DNA of 64,000 nucleotides from Longilinea sp964536805 (GTDB lineage: Bacteria; Chloroflexota; Anaerolineae; Anaerolineales; Anaerolineaceae): assembly GCA_964536805.1 (NCBI GenBank), contig CAZHYQ010000002.1:62001-126000 (forward strand), read 5' to 3'. This document shows, piece after piece, positions 17,308 to 26,854 of this stretch. The notes beneath the pieces were generated by a model. The model did no database searches. It saw nothing but the letters and a program-made list of their open reading frames with translations, and was not told the DNA's origin. A program made the position numbers and the translations under genes. Position 1 is the first letter of the stretch. Each line of letters starts with the position of its first letter.

Positions 17308-18552
17308 CTATTCCGGGTTTATATCGTTGCTTGTCCCGCCAGACCGGTCGATTTCAATCTCGCCCAGAGATTTTTCAATTTGCTCCTGGAGCGCTCTACG
17401 AGCCGGTCTTCGATTACCGAATGTACGCAGCGTGCTCACCAGCGAATTGGTCACCTGCCCGGCTAACTGTTTAAGCGCGCCAGTGGATAGCTTCTCGCCT
17501 TTTTCAAACCAGCGCACCGCGGCATATCCCATCGCTACCGTCGTCGATGAAGCCACAGCGGCGGATAAAATCCAGCCCGGGATTCCTCCCAGTTTGCTTA
17601 ACTCATAAAAAAGCGTGCGTCCCAGGAAACCCATGCCAAAGGTCACCAGCAATTCGCGGGCGCGCTCAAATGTAATTTGATAGTTATAAATGCGCGCAAT
17701 GCTTAACACCATCAAAGATTGGGCAGTCGCCAAAGGAAGGAAATCGATGATAGGCAACGGTGTAAGCGCAATCCCCGCGGAGATGGTGGCCGTGCTGACG
17801 ATGGAACGCCAGGCTAATTGCCAGCGGTATTGCGGCAATGCCGCGCCCAAAGCCGCCACAATGGAAGGTTCGGCCATGGCAACCGCAGCCAGGAGCTGGT
17901 TCAAATTCTCGCCAGACCGTGCCGCGATCGGAACCACCTGCTCCACCTTGAGGTGCAAATTGGCGGCAACCTGTTCCGTAACAGCGCGTTTTTCCTTTCG
18001 CACCAGGTCAATTTTATTCAAGGCAACGACATGCGGCTTGCGCAAGGCTTTGAGTTGCTCGTAAAGATCCAGTTCGGTTTGTTTAACACCTTGAATGGCA
18101 TCGAAAACGATAATGAGAATATCCGCTTTGGCGGCTGCCTGCAGCGCCAGAGTGCGCTCGCGTTCACCCACCTCGCCCACCGCGTCAGCTCCCGGAGTAT
18201 CCACCAGCGCGAACAACCCGGCATCGGTCTCTTGAATATCGCGGGTTGTGCCCGGAAGCGGGCTGACTTCTGCCCGTTCGGTTGCCACCCGGACAAATTG
18301 GTTATAAAGAGTCGATTTGCCCACATTGGCCGGTCCCACGATGGCCACGCAGTGCTTGCGTCCGAAGGCCAGTTTGAGCTGGTTTTCAGCCATTTGCATT
18401 AACGAACGGCTCATCTGCGGCTGTCCGGGGACGCCTTTTAGCAAACCGGTCAGGCTGGACTGCTCTTCCGGCGTCAGCGCGTCCCAGATTTCGCGCAGAC
18501 CGCGTGAACCATATGTCGAATCTTGGGGGTCAGGGGTGGAATTTTCGGCCAT
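17308..18552 (-). CDS. Era-like GTPase with C-terminal membrane DUF697 domain
   Basis: A 414-residue protein. The GTPase core has G1 GPANVGKST (about 72), the switch PGTTRD (about 99), DTPGAD (about 115) and NKID (about 174). The C-terminal part has hydrophobic helices (ISAGIALTPLPIIDFLPLA, and IPGWILSAAVASSTTVAMGYAA) of the DUF697/YcjF type, found in membrane-linked stress GTPases. The function of this family is poorly defined. The gene is divergent from the M1 peptidase and downstream of nothing on its own strand. Confidence 0.85.
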   Translation of the reverse strand: MAENSTPDPQDSTYGSRGLREIWDALTPEEQSSLTGLLKGVPGQPQMSRSLMQMAENQLKLAFGRKHCVAIVGPANVGKSTLYNQFVRVATERAEVSPLPGTTRDIQETDAGLFALVDTPGADAVGEVGERERTLALQAAAKADILIIVFDAIQGVKQTELDLYEQLKALRKPHVVALNKIDLVRKEKRAVTEQVAANLHLKVEQVVPIAARSGENLNQLLAAVAMAEPSIVAALGAALPQYRWQLAWRSIVSTATISAGIALTPLPIIDFLPLATAQSLMVLSIARIYNYQITFERARELLVTFGMGFLGRTLFYELSKLGGIPGWILSAAVASSTTVAMGYAAVRWFEKGEKLSTGALKQLAGQVTNSLVSTLRTFGNRRPARRALQEQIEKSLGEIEIDRSGGTSNDINPE

Positions 18553-18613
18553 CGATCACCTCGGTATTTAAACCAAGCATATCACATTCCGGACTTAGGC
18601 AAGGCGCTGCCAT

Positions 18614-18619
18614 TATAAT
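18614..18619 (+). promoter_or_regulatory. -10 element immediately before the M1 peptidase start
   Basis: A perfect TATAAT ends only six bases before the ATG at 18626, so transcription from it would begin at or next to the start codon. The -35 region is weak. There is no Shine-Dalgarno. This suggests a leaderless mRNA. Confidence 0.5.
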
Positions 18620-18625
18620 TTATGT

Positions 18626-20089
18626 ATGAAATGGGCTGTGGTCATCTTCCTTATTTTCCTGCTGGCCGGCTGCCTGCCTGGGGCGGAACCCACAAGCACG
18701 GCAATGCCATCACCCATGCCGGATCCGATCACAGTCGATGTCCCGACGCTTCCTTCGGCCACGCCGGCCCTTCCGGAAAGTACTGCCCAACCCGAACCGA
18801 GTAATAACACCCATTACCAGATCAGTGCGACTTTGGATGATAAACTGCGCAACTTGCAGGTAAAGGAACTAATCAGCCTGACCAACCCGACCGGTGCAGG
18901 CCTGGCAGAAATTCCACTGGCGGTGGAAGCCAACCGTTATGCCGATACGTTTAAACTGATAAGCGTTGCTGGAGAGGGCGGTCGAACCGTTACCGTTCAA
19001 GGGTTGGATGATAACAGGCTCACATTGGCCATCCAACCTCCCCTGGAACCAGACCAAGATCTGACGGTGACGCTGGAATACGCACTTCGCTTGCCGCCTA
19101 TTTTACCCGACAGACCTCAAATATTAGGCTATACGCAGAGGCAAATCAACCTGGCGGACTGGTACCCCTTTTTGCCCTATTACAGTCCAAATGGAACCTG
19201 GCTGCTTCATCCGCCCGCCGCAGTGGGAGAAAATACCATCTATCCCATTGCCGATTTTGACATCGACTTGCACTTGCCCAGCCTGAACCCGGCCCTGGTG
19301 GTTGCCGCCGCAGCCGTTGCAGAATCGACACCGGATGGATATCGCTATCATATGGAATCCGTGCGGAATTTTGTCTGGTCAGCCTCCCAGCAATACCGGG
19401 TCAGCACACAGCAGGCTGGCCCGGTTACCGTCACCAGCTACGCTTATCCAGCCACCGAGTTGCCTGCCCGGGCGGCGCTGGATTATACCGTTCAGGCGGT
19501 CAATTTTTTCTTGAAACAATTCAAACTTGAACCGCGCGGCAGTCTGAGCATCGTGCAATCCGATTTTCCCGACGGTATGGAGTATGACGGCCTGTACTTC
19601 CTCTCTGAGCGCTTTTATTATGGTTTCGACGGCTCGCCGCGCAGCTATCTGGCGCTGATTGCCGTACATGAGACCGCCCACCAGTGGTGGTATGCCCGTG
19701 TCGGCAGCGATCAGGCACAGGATCCATGGCTGGATGAAGCCCTGGCCACCTACAGCGAGCTGCTCTTCTATGAAAACCTCAATCCTGAATTGGGAAAATG
19801 GTGGTGGGGATTCCGCGTTGACCCTTACACGCCGGCTGGCTCGCTGGACGTGACCATCTACGACTTCTCGCAGTTCCTGCCCTACCGCAACCGCGTCTAC
19901 CTGCGCGGTGCGCAGTTATTGCAGGCATTACGGCTTTCAATGGGCGATGCCGATTTCTTTACCGCGCTGCAAGATTATGCAATTCGTTTTAATGGAAAGA
20001 TAGCTGCCCGCCAGGATTTCTTCGATGTCTTTCAGCAGGGAACGAAAGTCGATTTATCGCCGGTGTGGACGGAATACTTTAGCCAATAA
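18626..20089 (+). CDS. M1-family (gluzincin) metallopeptidase lipoprotein
   Basis: A 487-residue cell-surface lipoprotein (LIFLLAGCLPG lipobox) followed by a low-complexity Ser/Thr/Pro linker (about 20-60). The peptidase part has the zinc motif HETAH at residues 348-352 and the third ligand Glu 371 in WLDEALATYSE, exactly 18 residues further, which is the M1 spacing. The usual GAMEN exopeptidase motif is replaced by DGMEYDGL (about residue 315), as in several distant M1 members. An N-terminal beta domain is present (about 65-250). It probably trims peptides at the cell surface. It ends three bases from the convergent GH94 gene. Confidence 0.85.
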   Translation: MKWAVVIFLIFLLAGCLPGAEPTSTAMPSPMPDPITVDVPTLPSATPALPESTAQPEPSNNTHYQISATLDDKLRNLQVKELISLTNPTGAGLAEIPLAVEANRYADTFKLISVAGEGGRTVTVQGLDDNRLTLAIQPPLEPDQDLTVTLEYALRLPPILPDRPQILGYTQRQINLADWYPFLPYYSPNGTWLLHPPAAVGENTIYPIADFDIDLHLPSLNPALVVAAAAVAESTPDGYRYHMESVRNFVWSASQQYRVSTQQAGPVTVTSYAYPATELPARAALDYTVQAVNFFLKQFKLEPRGSLSIVQSDFPDGMEYDGLYFLSERFYYGFDGSPRSYLALIAVHETAHQWWYARVGSDQAQDPWLDEALATYSELLFYENLNPELGKWWWGFRVDPYTPAGSLDVTIYDFSQFLPYRNRVYLRGAQLLQALRLSMGDADFFTALQDYAIRFNGKIAARQDFFDVFQQGTKVDLSPVWTEYFSQ

Positions 20090-20092
20090 GCA

Positions 20093-22498
20093 TTACATCC
20101 AAGCTTCCACCTGGTGATCGCCGCTGCCGGAGGGTAAAGGAATTAAAGAACCTGTCGATTCCGCACCATCCACCACCAGCCTGCTGATACCCTTATGGAT
20201 GTGGTCGGGGTTATGCACCACAATGTGATAAACCGCGCCGCGAAACCGGCGCGTTACCTCAAAACCATCCCACGCCGCTGGGATACAGGGATCGAGCCGC
20301 AATCCGTCATATTCCGGCCGTAAACCCAGGATATGCTGAACACCGGCCTGGTATGCCCAGGAGGCGGTGCCGGAAAGCCAGGAATTGCGCGCCAGTCCGA
20401 ATTGCGGATGTTCATTGCCAAGAATATTTTGCGGATAAACGTACGGCTCGCACTCGTACACTTCCACCAGGTCATTCCGAGAGGCTGGATTGATTTGCCG
20501 GTAATATTCGTATGCCCGGTCGCCGCGGCCCAGAATGGTTTCAGCGATCACCGCCCACGGATTGGTGTGTAGAAAGATACCGCCGTTTTCCTTCGCGCCC
20601 GGCGGATAGGTGGTAATACCGCCAACTTTGGGATCAAAACCGTTGAAACCCGGAGCGCTTAACTTGATGCCATAGCGCGTGTTGAGCCATTTGTTTGCCG
20701 CATCCATTGCCTGTTCACCGCGCTCCTGCGGGGCAAAGCCGGAAATGACCGGCCAGGATTGACCGTTCAGGTAAATTTTCCCGGCATCATTTATTTTGGA
20801 TCCGACCGCATGGCCATCCACATCAAAATACCGCACATACCAATCGCCGTCCCAGGCTACTGCCTCAACCCGCGCCTGCATCTCGGCATAATTTTGCAGG
20901 TAATTTCCCGCCGTTTCAACATCGCCCAGCGAACCGCATAACGCGGCCATTTCCTTCAATGCCACTCCATAGAGGTTGGCTGTAAATAGCGATTCGGCGC
21001 CGGCCGGCAAATTGATGGTGTCGTTCCAATCGGCAAAACCAAGCAGCGGCAGGCCGTGCGCCCCGACATCCCCGCGGGTAAAAGCCAATCCCCGCATCAG
21101 GTGATCCAGTACAGTACCTGTTTCAAGTGGATTATCGGCCTTATCCTTTTCATAATAGGGCAGCACCTCATCCAAGAAGGCGGTGTCGCCGGTTTCCTTC
21201 ACGTAAGCCGTAATTGCGAGGATTGCCCAGAGATGGTCGTCGCTGTAATAATGCGGACGGTCTTCGCGCTCGATTGATTCACCCTCTGTCGCGATCATGC
21301 TGAGCGGATTGAACTGATGCATGGCCGAGCCGTTGCGTTTTTGCACGCTGAGAAGCTTGCGCAGCAATGCACGGGCTGTATCAGGCGCGCTGGCCATCAC
21401 GGACATAACATCTTGCGAACTGTCGCGGAATCCAATCCCGCGGGCGCCGTAACCGAGCTGGTAAAGCGAAAGGTAACGCGACCAGTTGGTTGTGACCCAG
21501 CATTGACGCGGGTTGTGCACATTGATCATGCGGTCAAAGTCAGGGTCCGGCGTGTGCACCTGCACCGCTGCTAAATGCTGATCCCAAAAATGGGACAGAT
21601 CGGTAAATGCTGCATCCACGACCTTAAGATCACGAAAGTATCGGATGATTTTGCCGGCCGACTCCAAATCCCAGGTTTGACCAAGCAGAGTTACAAAGCG
21701 CTTCGTTTCTCCTGGTTGTAAAGGTCCAAGCCGCAGGAGCAGTGCCGCAATATTATCGCCGCGCAGGGCTTCATGATTGCCTAACTCGGCATTGTCCAAT
21801 CCAAGTGGATGCTGCCAGCTGCCGTATCCGTTGGCGCCCAAGAATTCGCGCCGGTCTGTTTCAAACGAGCTGACCGTCAGGCTGGATGTGAAGAAATTCA
21901 CCTGCGTATCGCGCAGCATGAAGGGGTATTGCAGCAGGACGTCGAGACCATCAACCTTCACGGCCCGGGATTGCATGGTTTGCGGCACCCAGTCGGCATT
22001 GGTCAATTGCTTCAGCGCATCAGGATGGGTGTATTCGACCACAGGAACCGCATCGACATCCACAACCTCGCTGCGCAAATTGGTGACGCTGATATCGCGA
22101 ATCTCCACCTGTGCATCAGCAGGGATAAAAATTGTGACCTCGCAAACCACCCCTTCCAGTTCAGTAATCCAACGCGAATACCCCAAGCCCACGCTGCATT
22201 CGAAATGATTCATTGGGATAAGGGTGGGTACAAAGAACGGCGAATAAATCCGCTGGCTGCTGCCGGACCGGACACGCAGGTACAGGGTTTCGCCCTTGAA
22301 ATCGGAATCGGGCATTTGCGAGATGTATTTCGTAATGCGGTTGAGCGCCGGATCTCTGGCACAGATCAATGCGCCGCCGGTATGATCGACAAAGCCGCCA
22401 AAAGCCAGCGTGCCAATATAGTTAATCCATTTCACCGGGGTATGCGGATCGGTGATCACATATTCGCGGTGCTCGTCGTCAAAATAGCCGAAGTTCAT
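20093..22498 (-). CDS. GH94 disaccharide phosphorylase, specificity uncertain
   Basis: An 801-residue glycoside phosphorylase that would split a beta-linked disaccharide with phosphate, giving a sugar 1-phosphate. It has the GH94 start (MNFGYFDDEHREYVITDP), the catalytic-acid motif FADWNDTINL near residue 488, and the C-terminal DPCIPAAWDGFEVTRRFRG. Its middle region (GARGIGFRDSSQDVM, then a SDDHLW motif) differs from the true cellobiose phosphorylase next door and is closer in wording to the chitobiose/laminaribiose phosphorylase side of the family. AAGGAG precedes the ATG. It lies 30 bases downstream of the cellobiose phosphorylase gene and is cotranscribed with it. Confidence 0.85.
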   Translation of the reverse strand: MNFGYFDDEHREYVITDPHTPVKWINYIGTLAFGGFVDHTGGALICARDPALNRITKYISQMPDSDFKGETLYLRVRSGSSQRIYSPFFVPTLIPMNHFECSVGLGYSRWITELEGVVCEVTIFIPADAQVEIRDISVTNLRSEVVDVDAVPVVEYTHPDALKQLTNADWVPQTMQSRAVKVDGLDVLLQYPFMLRDTQVNFFTSSLTVSSFETDRREFLGANGYGSWQHPLGLDNAELGNHEALRGDNIAALLLRLGPLQPGETKRFVTLLGQTWDLESAGKIIRYFRDLKVVDAAFTDLSHFWDQHLAAVQVHTPDPDFDRMINVHNPRQCWVTTNWSRYLSLYQLGYGARGIGFRDSSQDVMSVMASAPDTARALLRKLLSVQKRNGSAMHQFNPLSMIATEGESIEREDRPHYYSDDHLWAILAITAYVKETGDTAFLDEVLPYYEKDKADNPLETGTVLDHLMRGLAFTRGDVGAHGLPLLGFADWNDTINLPAGAESLFTANLYGVALKEMAALCGSLGDVETAGNYLQNYAEMQARVEAVAWDGDWYVRYFDVDGHAVGSKINDAGKIYLNGQSWPVISGFAPQERGEQAMDAANKWLNTRYGIKLSAPGFNGFDPKVGGITTYPPGAKENGGIFLHTNPWAVIAETILGRGDRAYEYYRQINPASRNDLVEVYECEPYVYPQNILGNEHPQFGLARNSWLSGTASWAYQAGVQHILGLRPEYDGLRLDPCIPAAWDGFEVTRRFRGAVYHIVVHNPDHIHKGISRLVVDGAESTGSLIPLPSGSGDHQVEAWM

Positions 22499-22528
22499 TC
22501 CGGCATCTCCTTTGTCGAGAGGCTTGTC

Positions 22529-24973
22529 TCAAGATAATACAACCTGCACGGTCACATCGCGTACGCCTGCCGCCGGGATTGGAATCACGGTGCCGTCCAC
22601 CAGCTTGCCGTTTACTTCCAGCTTCGCATGGTTTCCAGCGCCTTGCCGGGTAACCTTGATATTGTAGGTTACGCCGCGGTACACCCGGCGCACTTCGTAC
22701 CCCTGCCAGGCCGATGGAATGGCGGGGACAATTTGCAATCCATCCAGCGTCGGCCGGATGCCCAATATCCACTGGGTGATCGCGACAAAATTCCAGGCGG
22801 CCGTTCCGGTTAGCCAGGAATTCTTGGCTTCGCCGAAGGACGGCGCATCTTTGCCGGCAATCGTCTGGGCATAAACGTATGGTTCGCTGCGGTGAATTTC
22901 ACTGATCGACTCGCGCGCGGAAGGATTGATGCGCAGGTAGTAATCGTAAGCCTGATCGCCGTGCCCCAGGCTGGCTTCAGCCGCCATGATCCACGGATTG
23001 GTATGGCAAAAGACGCTTGCGTTTTCCTTGTAGCCGGGCGGGTATGTGGAAATTTCGCCCAGGTTGAGGTAATAGCGGGTAAAAGCCGGCTGGTGTAAAA
23101 CAATGCCGTGCTGCGTGGCCAAATGCTCGCAAACCGATTGAAGCGCCTTTTCCGCGCGGCCGTCGTCCGCGCCTAACCCCGCCAGCACGCAAATGCCCTG
23201 CGGCTCAATAAAAATCTGGCCTTCCTCGTTTTGCTTTGATCCAACCGTCCCGCCCAGCGCGTCATATGCGCGCAAAAACCACTCACCGTCCCAACCGTGC
23301 TCCATGACCGTCGCGCCCATCTTGCGGGCTGAAAGGCGGTAAAAATCGGCATCCGAACGCCGGCCGTAATGGCGGGCCAGAAGGGTCATTTCATTGGCTG
23401 CCAATACAAACAACCCGCCGATAAAGACCGATTCGGCCACCTTGCCTTCGCGGTTGGTGGTGGTTTGAAAGGATTGGCCGGGCGTTTCGGAAAAACAATT
23501 CAGGTTCAGGCAATCATTCCAGTCAGCGCGCCCGATCAGCGGCAGACCGTGCGGTCCCAGGCGGTCCAGCGTATAGCGCAGGCTGCGTTGGAGGTGGTCG
23601 TAAAGCGTTTGTTCGCTGCCGGGCTGGTTGTCATAAGGCACGCGTTCTTCCAGGAAACCCCAATCGCCGGTTTCTTTCAGGTAAGCAGAAACCGCAACGA
23701 CCAGCCATAACGGATCATCATTGAAATCCCCGCCCACGTCATTGTTGCCACGTTTGGTCAAGGGCTGGTATTGATGGTAGGCGCCGCCGCTGGGTAATTG
23801 CGTGGCAGCCAGGTCCAGAATACGCTGCCTGGCCTTGGCCGGGATCATATGGACAAATCCGAGCAAGTCCTGATTGGAATCGCGGAATCCCATGCCGCGT
23901 CCAATGCCCGATTCAAAGTAGGATGCCGATCGCGACATATTAAAAGTGGCCATGCACTGGTACGCATTCCAGATATTGACCATGCGGTTGGTGTGTTCGT
24001 CCGGCGTGTTCACCTGGAAGTTGCCTAATAAGCCGGTCCAGTGTTGCTGAAGCTGGGCAAAGGCTGTTTCAACTTCGCCCCGCTGCAGAAAACGGGCAAT
24101 GACCGGGCGCACGCCCTGTTTATTGAGGTTTTGCGAGCCAGCCGGGTCGAATTTGGACTCGCGCGGATTTTCATGGTATCCCAACAGGAAGATCACCGAG
24201 CGGCTCTCGCCGGGTTGCAGCGACAGGTGAACCTGGTGCGAACCAATGGGTGCCCAACCATGCGCAATCGAATTCTGGCACTTGCCCTCCACCACCGCGC
24301 GCGGTTTATCCCAACCATTCTGGCTGCCCAGGAAAGCCTCCCGCTGCGTTTCAAACCCGCTGAGCGGCTCGGAACAGGCAAAGTACGCAAAGTGGTCGCG
24401 CCGTTCGCGGTATTCGGTCTTATGGTAAATGACGCTTCCTTCCACTTCCACTTCAGCGGTGTTGAAGTTGCGTTGGAAATTGGTGGAGTCATCCCAGGCA
24501 TCCCACAGACAGAACTCAATCGATGAAAACAACGAAAGCTGCGCCGGAACGCTGCGCTGGTTGGTAATTTCAGTTTGCCAGACTTCCAGCGTTTTTCCCA
24601 GCGGAACAAAATAACGAACACTCGCCTCGATGCCTTCAAATTTTGAGAAAATGGTTGTGTAGCCCATGCCGTGGCGGCAGACGTACTCCTCCAGCGTTGT
24701 GCGGGTGGGCTGCCAGGTGGGCGACCAAAAAGCACCGCTGGCATTATCGCGCAGGTAAAGGTATCGGCCGCCTGAGTCTGCGGGAACATTGTTATAGCGG
24801 TAGCGCGTCAGGCGGCGCAAACGCGCGTCGCGGTAAAAACAATAACCGCCGGCCGTGTTGGAGATCAGGCCAAAAAAGTCCTCGCAGCCCAGGTAGTTGA
24901 TCCAGGGCAGCGGCGTATCAGGACGTTCGATAACATATTCACACCGGGCATCGTCGAAATAGCCATATTTCAT
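22529..24973 (-). CDS. Cellobiose phosphorylase (GH94)
   Basis: An 814-residue intracellular enzyme: cellobiose plus phosphate gives glucose 1-phosphate and glucose. Its wording is very close to the Cellvibrio gilvus enzyme as I remember it: MKYGYFDDARCEYVIERP start, FNMSRSASYFESGIGRG, YHQYQPLTKRGNNDVG, the catalytic region GRADWNDCLNLNCF (DWND at 484-487) and STYPPGYKENASVFCH. Length is normal for the family. A LacI-type operator overlaps its promoter, suggesting induction by sugar. No cellobiose transporter or beta-glucanase is in the window. Confidence 0.93.
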   Translation of the reverse strand: MKYGYFDDARCEYVIERPDTPLPWINYLGCEDFFGLISNTAGGYCFYRDARLRRLTRYRYNNVPADSGGRYLYLRDNASGAFWSPTWQPTRTTLEEYVCRHGMGYTTIFSKFEGIEASVRYFVPLGKTLEVWQTEITNQRSVPAQLSLFSSIEFCLWDAWDDSTNFQRNFNTAEVEVEGSVIYHKTEYRERRDHFAYFACSEPLSGFETQREAFLGSQNGWDKPRAVVEGKCQNSIAHGWAPIGSHQVHLSLQPGESRSVIFLLGYHENPRESKFDPAGSQNLNKQGVRPVIARFLQRGEVETAFAQLQQHWTGLLGNFQVNTPDEHTNRMVNIWNAYQCMATFNMSRSASYFESGIGRGMGFRDSNQDLLGFVHMIPAKARQRILDLAATQLPSGGAYHQYQPLTKRGNNDVGGDFNDDPLWLVVAVSAYLKETGDWGFLEERVPYDNQPGSEQTLYDHLQRSLRYTLDRLGPHGLPLIGRADWNDCLNLNCFSETPGQSFQTTTNREGKVAESVFIGGLFVLAANEMTLLARHYGRRSDADFYRLSARKMGATVMEHGWDGEWFLRAYDALGGTVGSKQNEEGQIFIEPQGICVLAGLGADDGRAEKALQSVCEHLATQHGIVLHQPAFTRYYLNLGEISTYPPGYKENASVFCHTNPWIMAAEASLGHGDQAYDYYLRINPSARESISEIHRSEPYVYAQTIAGKDAPSFGEAKNSWLTGTAAWNFVAITQWILGIRPTLDGLQIVPAIPSAWQGYEVRRVYRGVTYNIKVTRQGAGNHAKLEVNGKLVDGTVIPIPAAGVRDVTVQVVLS

Positions 24974-25043
24974 TTTGTTACCTGAGGGGATGGAATTTGC
25001 AAATCAAGAGCTTCTTCGCTGGGAAAACGGAATTCTTATCGAT

Positions 25044-25069
25044 TGGAAGCGCTCTCATAATAGATTATA
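25044..25069 (-). promoter_or_regulatory. LacI-family operator overlapping the cellobiose phosphorylase promoter
   Basis: TGGAAGCGCTCTCA at 25044-25057 fits the LacI/CcpA-type consensus TGNAANCGNTNNCA at every fixed position. On the minus strand it lies seven bases downstream of a perfect TATAAT (25064-25069), so a bound protein would cover the start site of the GH94 operon. A GH13 gene is divergent, about 165 bases away. No LacI-family gene is in the window. Confidence 0.65.
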
Positions 25070-25194
25070 TCCAAAACACGCCAGAAAAACATTCTAATAA
25101 TCCTAAAGATGGCTGTGAATATCTTAAAGAATATCGGACGATCGGTTAAGGTGCTAATGATGACATGGAATTCGCCAACCCATATTTTGAAAGG

Positions 25195-25200
25195 TATAAT
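25195..25200 (+). promoter_or_regulatory. -10 element of the GH13/EcfS operon
   Basis: A perfect TATAAT lies 22 bases before the ATG of the GH13 gene, with AAAGGAAA between as ribosome binding site. No clear -35 is present, so an activator may be needed. Confidence 0.5.
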
Positions 25201-25222
25201 TTCATAAAAGGAAAACGAGACG

Positions 25223-26833
25223 ATGCGTCCCTCTCCCGCCTGGCTGGAAACGGCCGTATTTTATGAAATCTACCCGCAGAGTTACTCGGACTCAAACGGC
25301 GATGGCATTGGCGACCTGCCAGGCATCCTGTCCCGCTTGGATTACATCCAATCGCTGGGCGTTACCGGGTTGTGGATTAATCCGTGCTTTGTCTCGCCTT
25401 TCCAGGATGCGGGTTACGACGTCAGCGATTACTACAATATCGCGCCGCGGTACGGTACCAATTCCGACCTGCAAAGACTATGTAAAGAGGCTGGCAACCG
25501 CGGCATCCGCATCCTGCTGGATCTCGTTCCCGGGCATACCTCCATCGAGCATCCCTGGTTCCAGGCTTCCTGCAAGCACAAACCGAACGAGTACAGCGAT
25601 TGGTACGTGTGGACCGATTCGCCCTGGTCGCCGCCCCCCGCCGGCATGCAAAATGTACGCGGTTATGCCGAACGGATGGCGTCCTACATCCCCAACTTCT
25701 TTTATTTCCAGCCAGCCCTGAATTATGGTTTTGCCGTACCGCAAGAACCCTGGCAGCAGCCCATCGGCGCTCCCGGGCCACAAGCGGTCCGCGCCGAGAT
25801 GCGAAAAATAATGAAGTTCTGGCTCGATCTGGGCGTGAGCGGTTTCCGGGTGGATATGGCCGGTTCGCTGGTCAAGGGTCCCGGCGGCGGAGAGGCTACC
25901 GCACGTTTCTGGGGCGAGATCCGCTCCTGGCTGGATCAGGATTACCCAGAAGCTGTCTTAATCTCCGAATGGGCACAGCCTCACCTGGCCATCCCAGCCG
26001 GATTTCATATGGATTTCATGTTGCCTTTCGGCACGCCCGGCTATATTTCGCTATGGCGCAAGGAACACGGCGACGGCAGCAACCACGATCGCTACGGGGC
26101 CAGCTACTTCGACCCGTCCGGCCGCGGTAACATCAACGAGTTCCTCGATAATTACCAGTTTCATTACAACCGTACTAAGGGGCTGGGACACATTGCCATT
26201 CCTACCGGCAACCACGACTCTGGTCCGCGCCTGGCGACCGGACGAAGCCTGGATGAGACCAAATTGGCCTTTCTCTTTCTGTTAAGCATGCCGGGTACGC
26301 CGTTCATCTATTACGGAGACGAGATCGGAATGCATTCTGTCGAAGGGCTGCCTTCCAAGGAAGGCGGCTACCAGCGCACGGCCATCCGCACACCCATGCA
26401 GTGGGACGGAACTGCCAATGCCGGTTTCTCCAGTGCACCCGATAGCCAGCTCTATCTTCCCATCGATCCCGACCCATCCCGTCCAACCGTCGAAGCACAG
26501 GAAGCCGAAGCCGAATCCCTGCTGCAGCATGTCCGCAAGCTGATTGCGCTGCGCAAAGGTCACCCGGCATTATGCGCCAGCGGCGGCTTCGAAGTTGTCT
26601 ACAACGGAACGGCAGGATATCCATTTATTTTCAAACGGTCTGCCGGCGGCGAGCAAATTCTAACGATGCTCAACCCGTCTGGACGACCCTGCGAAGCTTT
26701 ACTGCCAGCCGAGGCGTTTTCATCCATGCCTGAATGTCTTTACGGCTTGCAACAGCCCTTCCAGCGCGATCCTGTCGGCTGGAAACTCAATCTGCCGGGG
26801 GTTTCCGGCGGTCTGTACCTTATACCGGAATAG
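25223..26833 (+). CDS. GH13 alpha-glucosidase/alpha-amylase-family enzyme
   Basis: A 536-residue cytoplasmic enzyme without signal peptide. It has the GH13 barrel start YEIYPQSYSDSNGDGIGDLPG, and the catalytic triad is visible: nucleophile Asp 211 in GFRVDMAG, acid/base Glu 249 in ISEWAQP, and Asp 332 in GNHDSG. FIYYGDEIGM follows as usual. The opening is typical of oligo-1,6-glucosidase, trehalose-synthase-like and alpha-glucosidase subfamilies, and the C-terminal beta domain is present. The exact linkage preference cannot be read from sequence. A gene for an ECF S component follows after 21 bases. Confidence 0.85.
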   Translation: MRPSPAWLETAVFYEIYPQSYSDSNGDGIGDLPGILSRLDYIQSLGVTGLWINPCFVSPFQDAGYDVSDYYNIAPRYGTNSDLQRLCKEAGNRGIRILLDLVPGHTSIEHPWFQASCKHKPNEYSDWYVWTDSPWSPPPAGMQNVRGYAERMASYIPNFFYFQPALNYGFAVPQEPWQQPIGAPGPQAVRAEMRKIMKFWLDLGVSGFRVDMAGSLVKGPGGGEATARFWGEIRSWLDQDYPEAVLISEWAQPHLAIPAGFHMDFMLPFGTPGYISLWRKEHGDGSNHDRYGASYFDPSGRGNINEFLDNYQFHYNRTKGLGHIAIPTGNHDSGPRLATGRSLDETKLAFLFLLSMPGTPFIYYGDEIGMHSVEGLPSKEGGYQRTAIRTPMQWDGTANAGFSSAPDSQLYLPIDPDPSRPTVEAQEAEAESLLQHVRKLIALRKGHPALCASGGFEVVYNGTAGYPFIFKRSAGGEQILTMLNPSGRPCEALLPAEAFSSMPECLYGLQQPFQRDPVGWKLNLPGVSGGLYLIPE

Positions 26834-26854
26834 ATACGTTTTCTGGAGGTTCTG

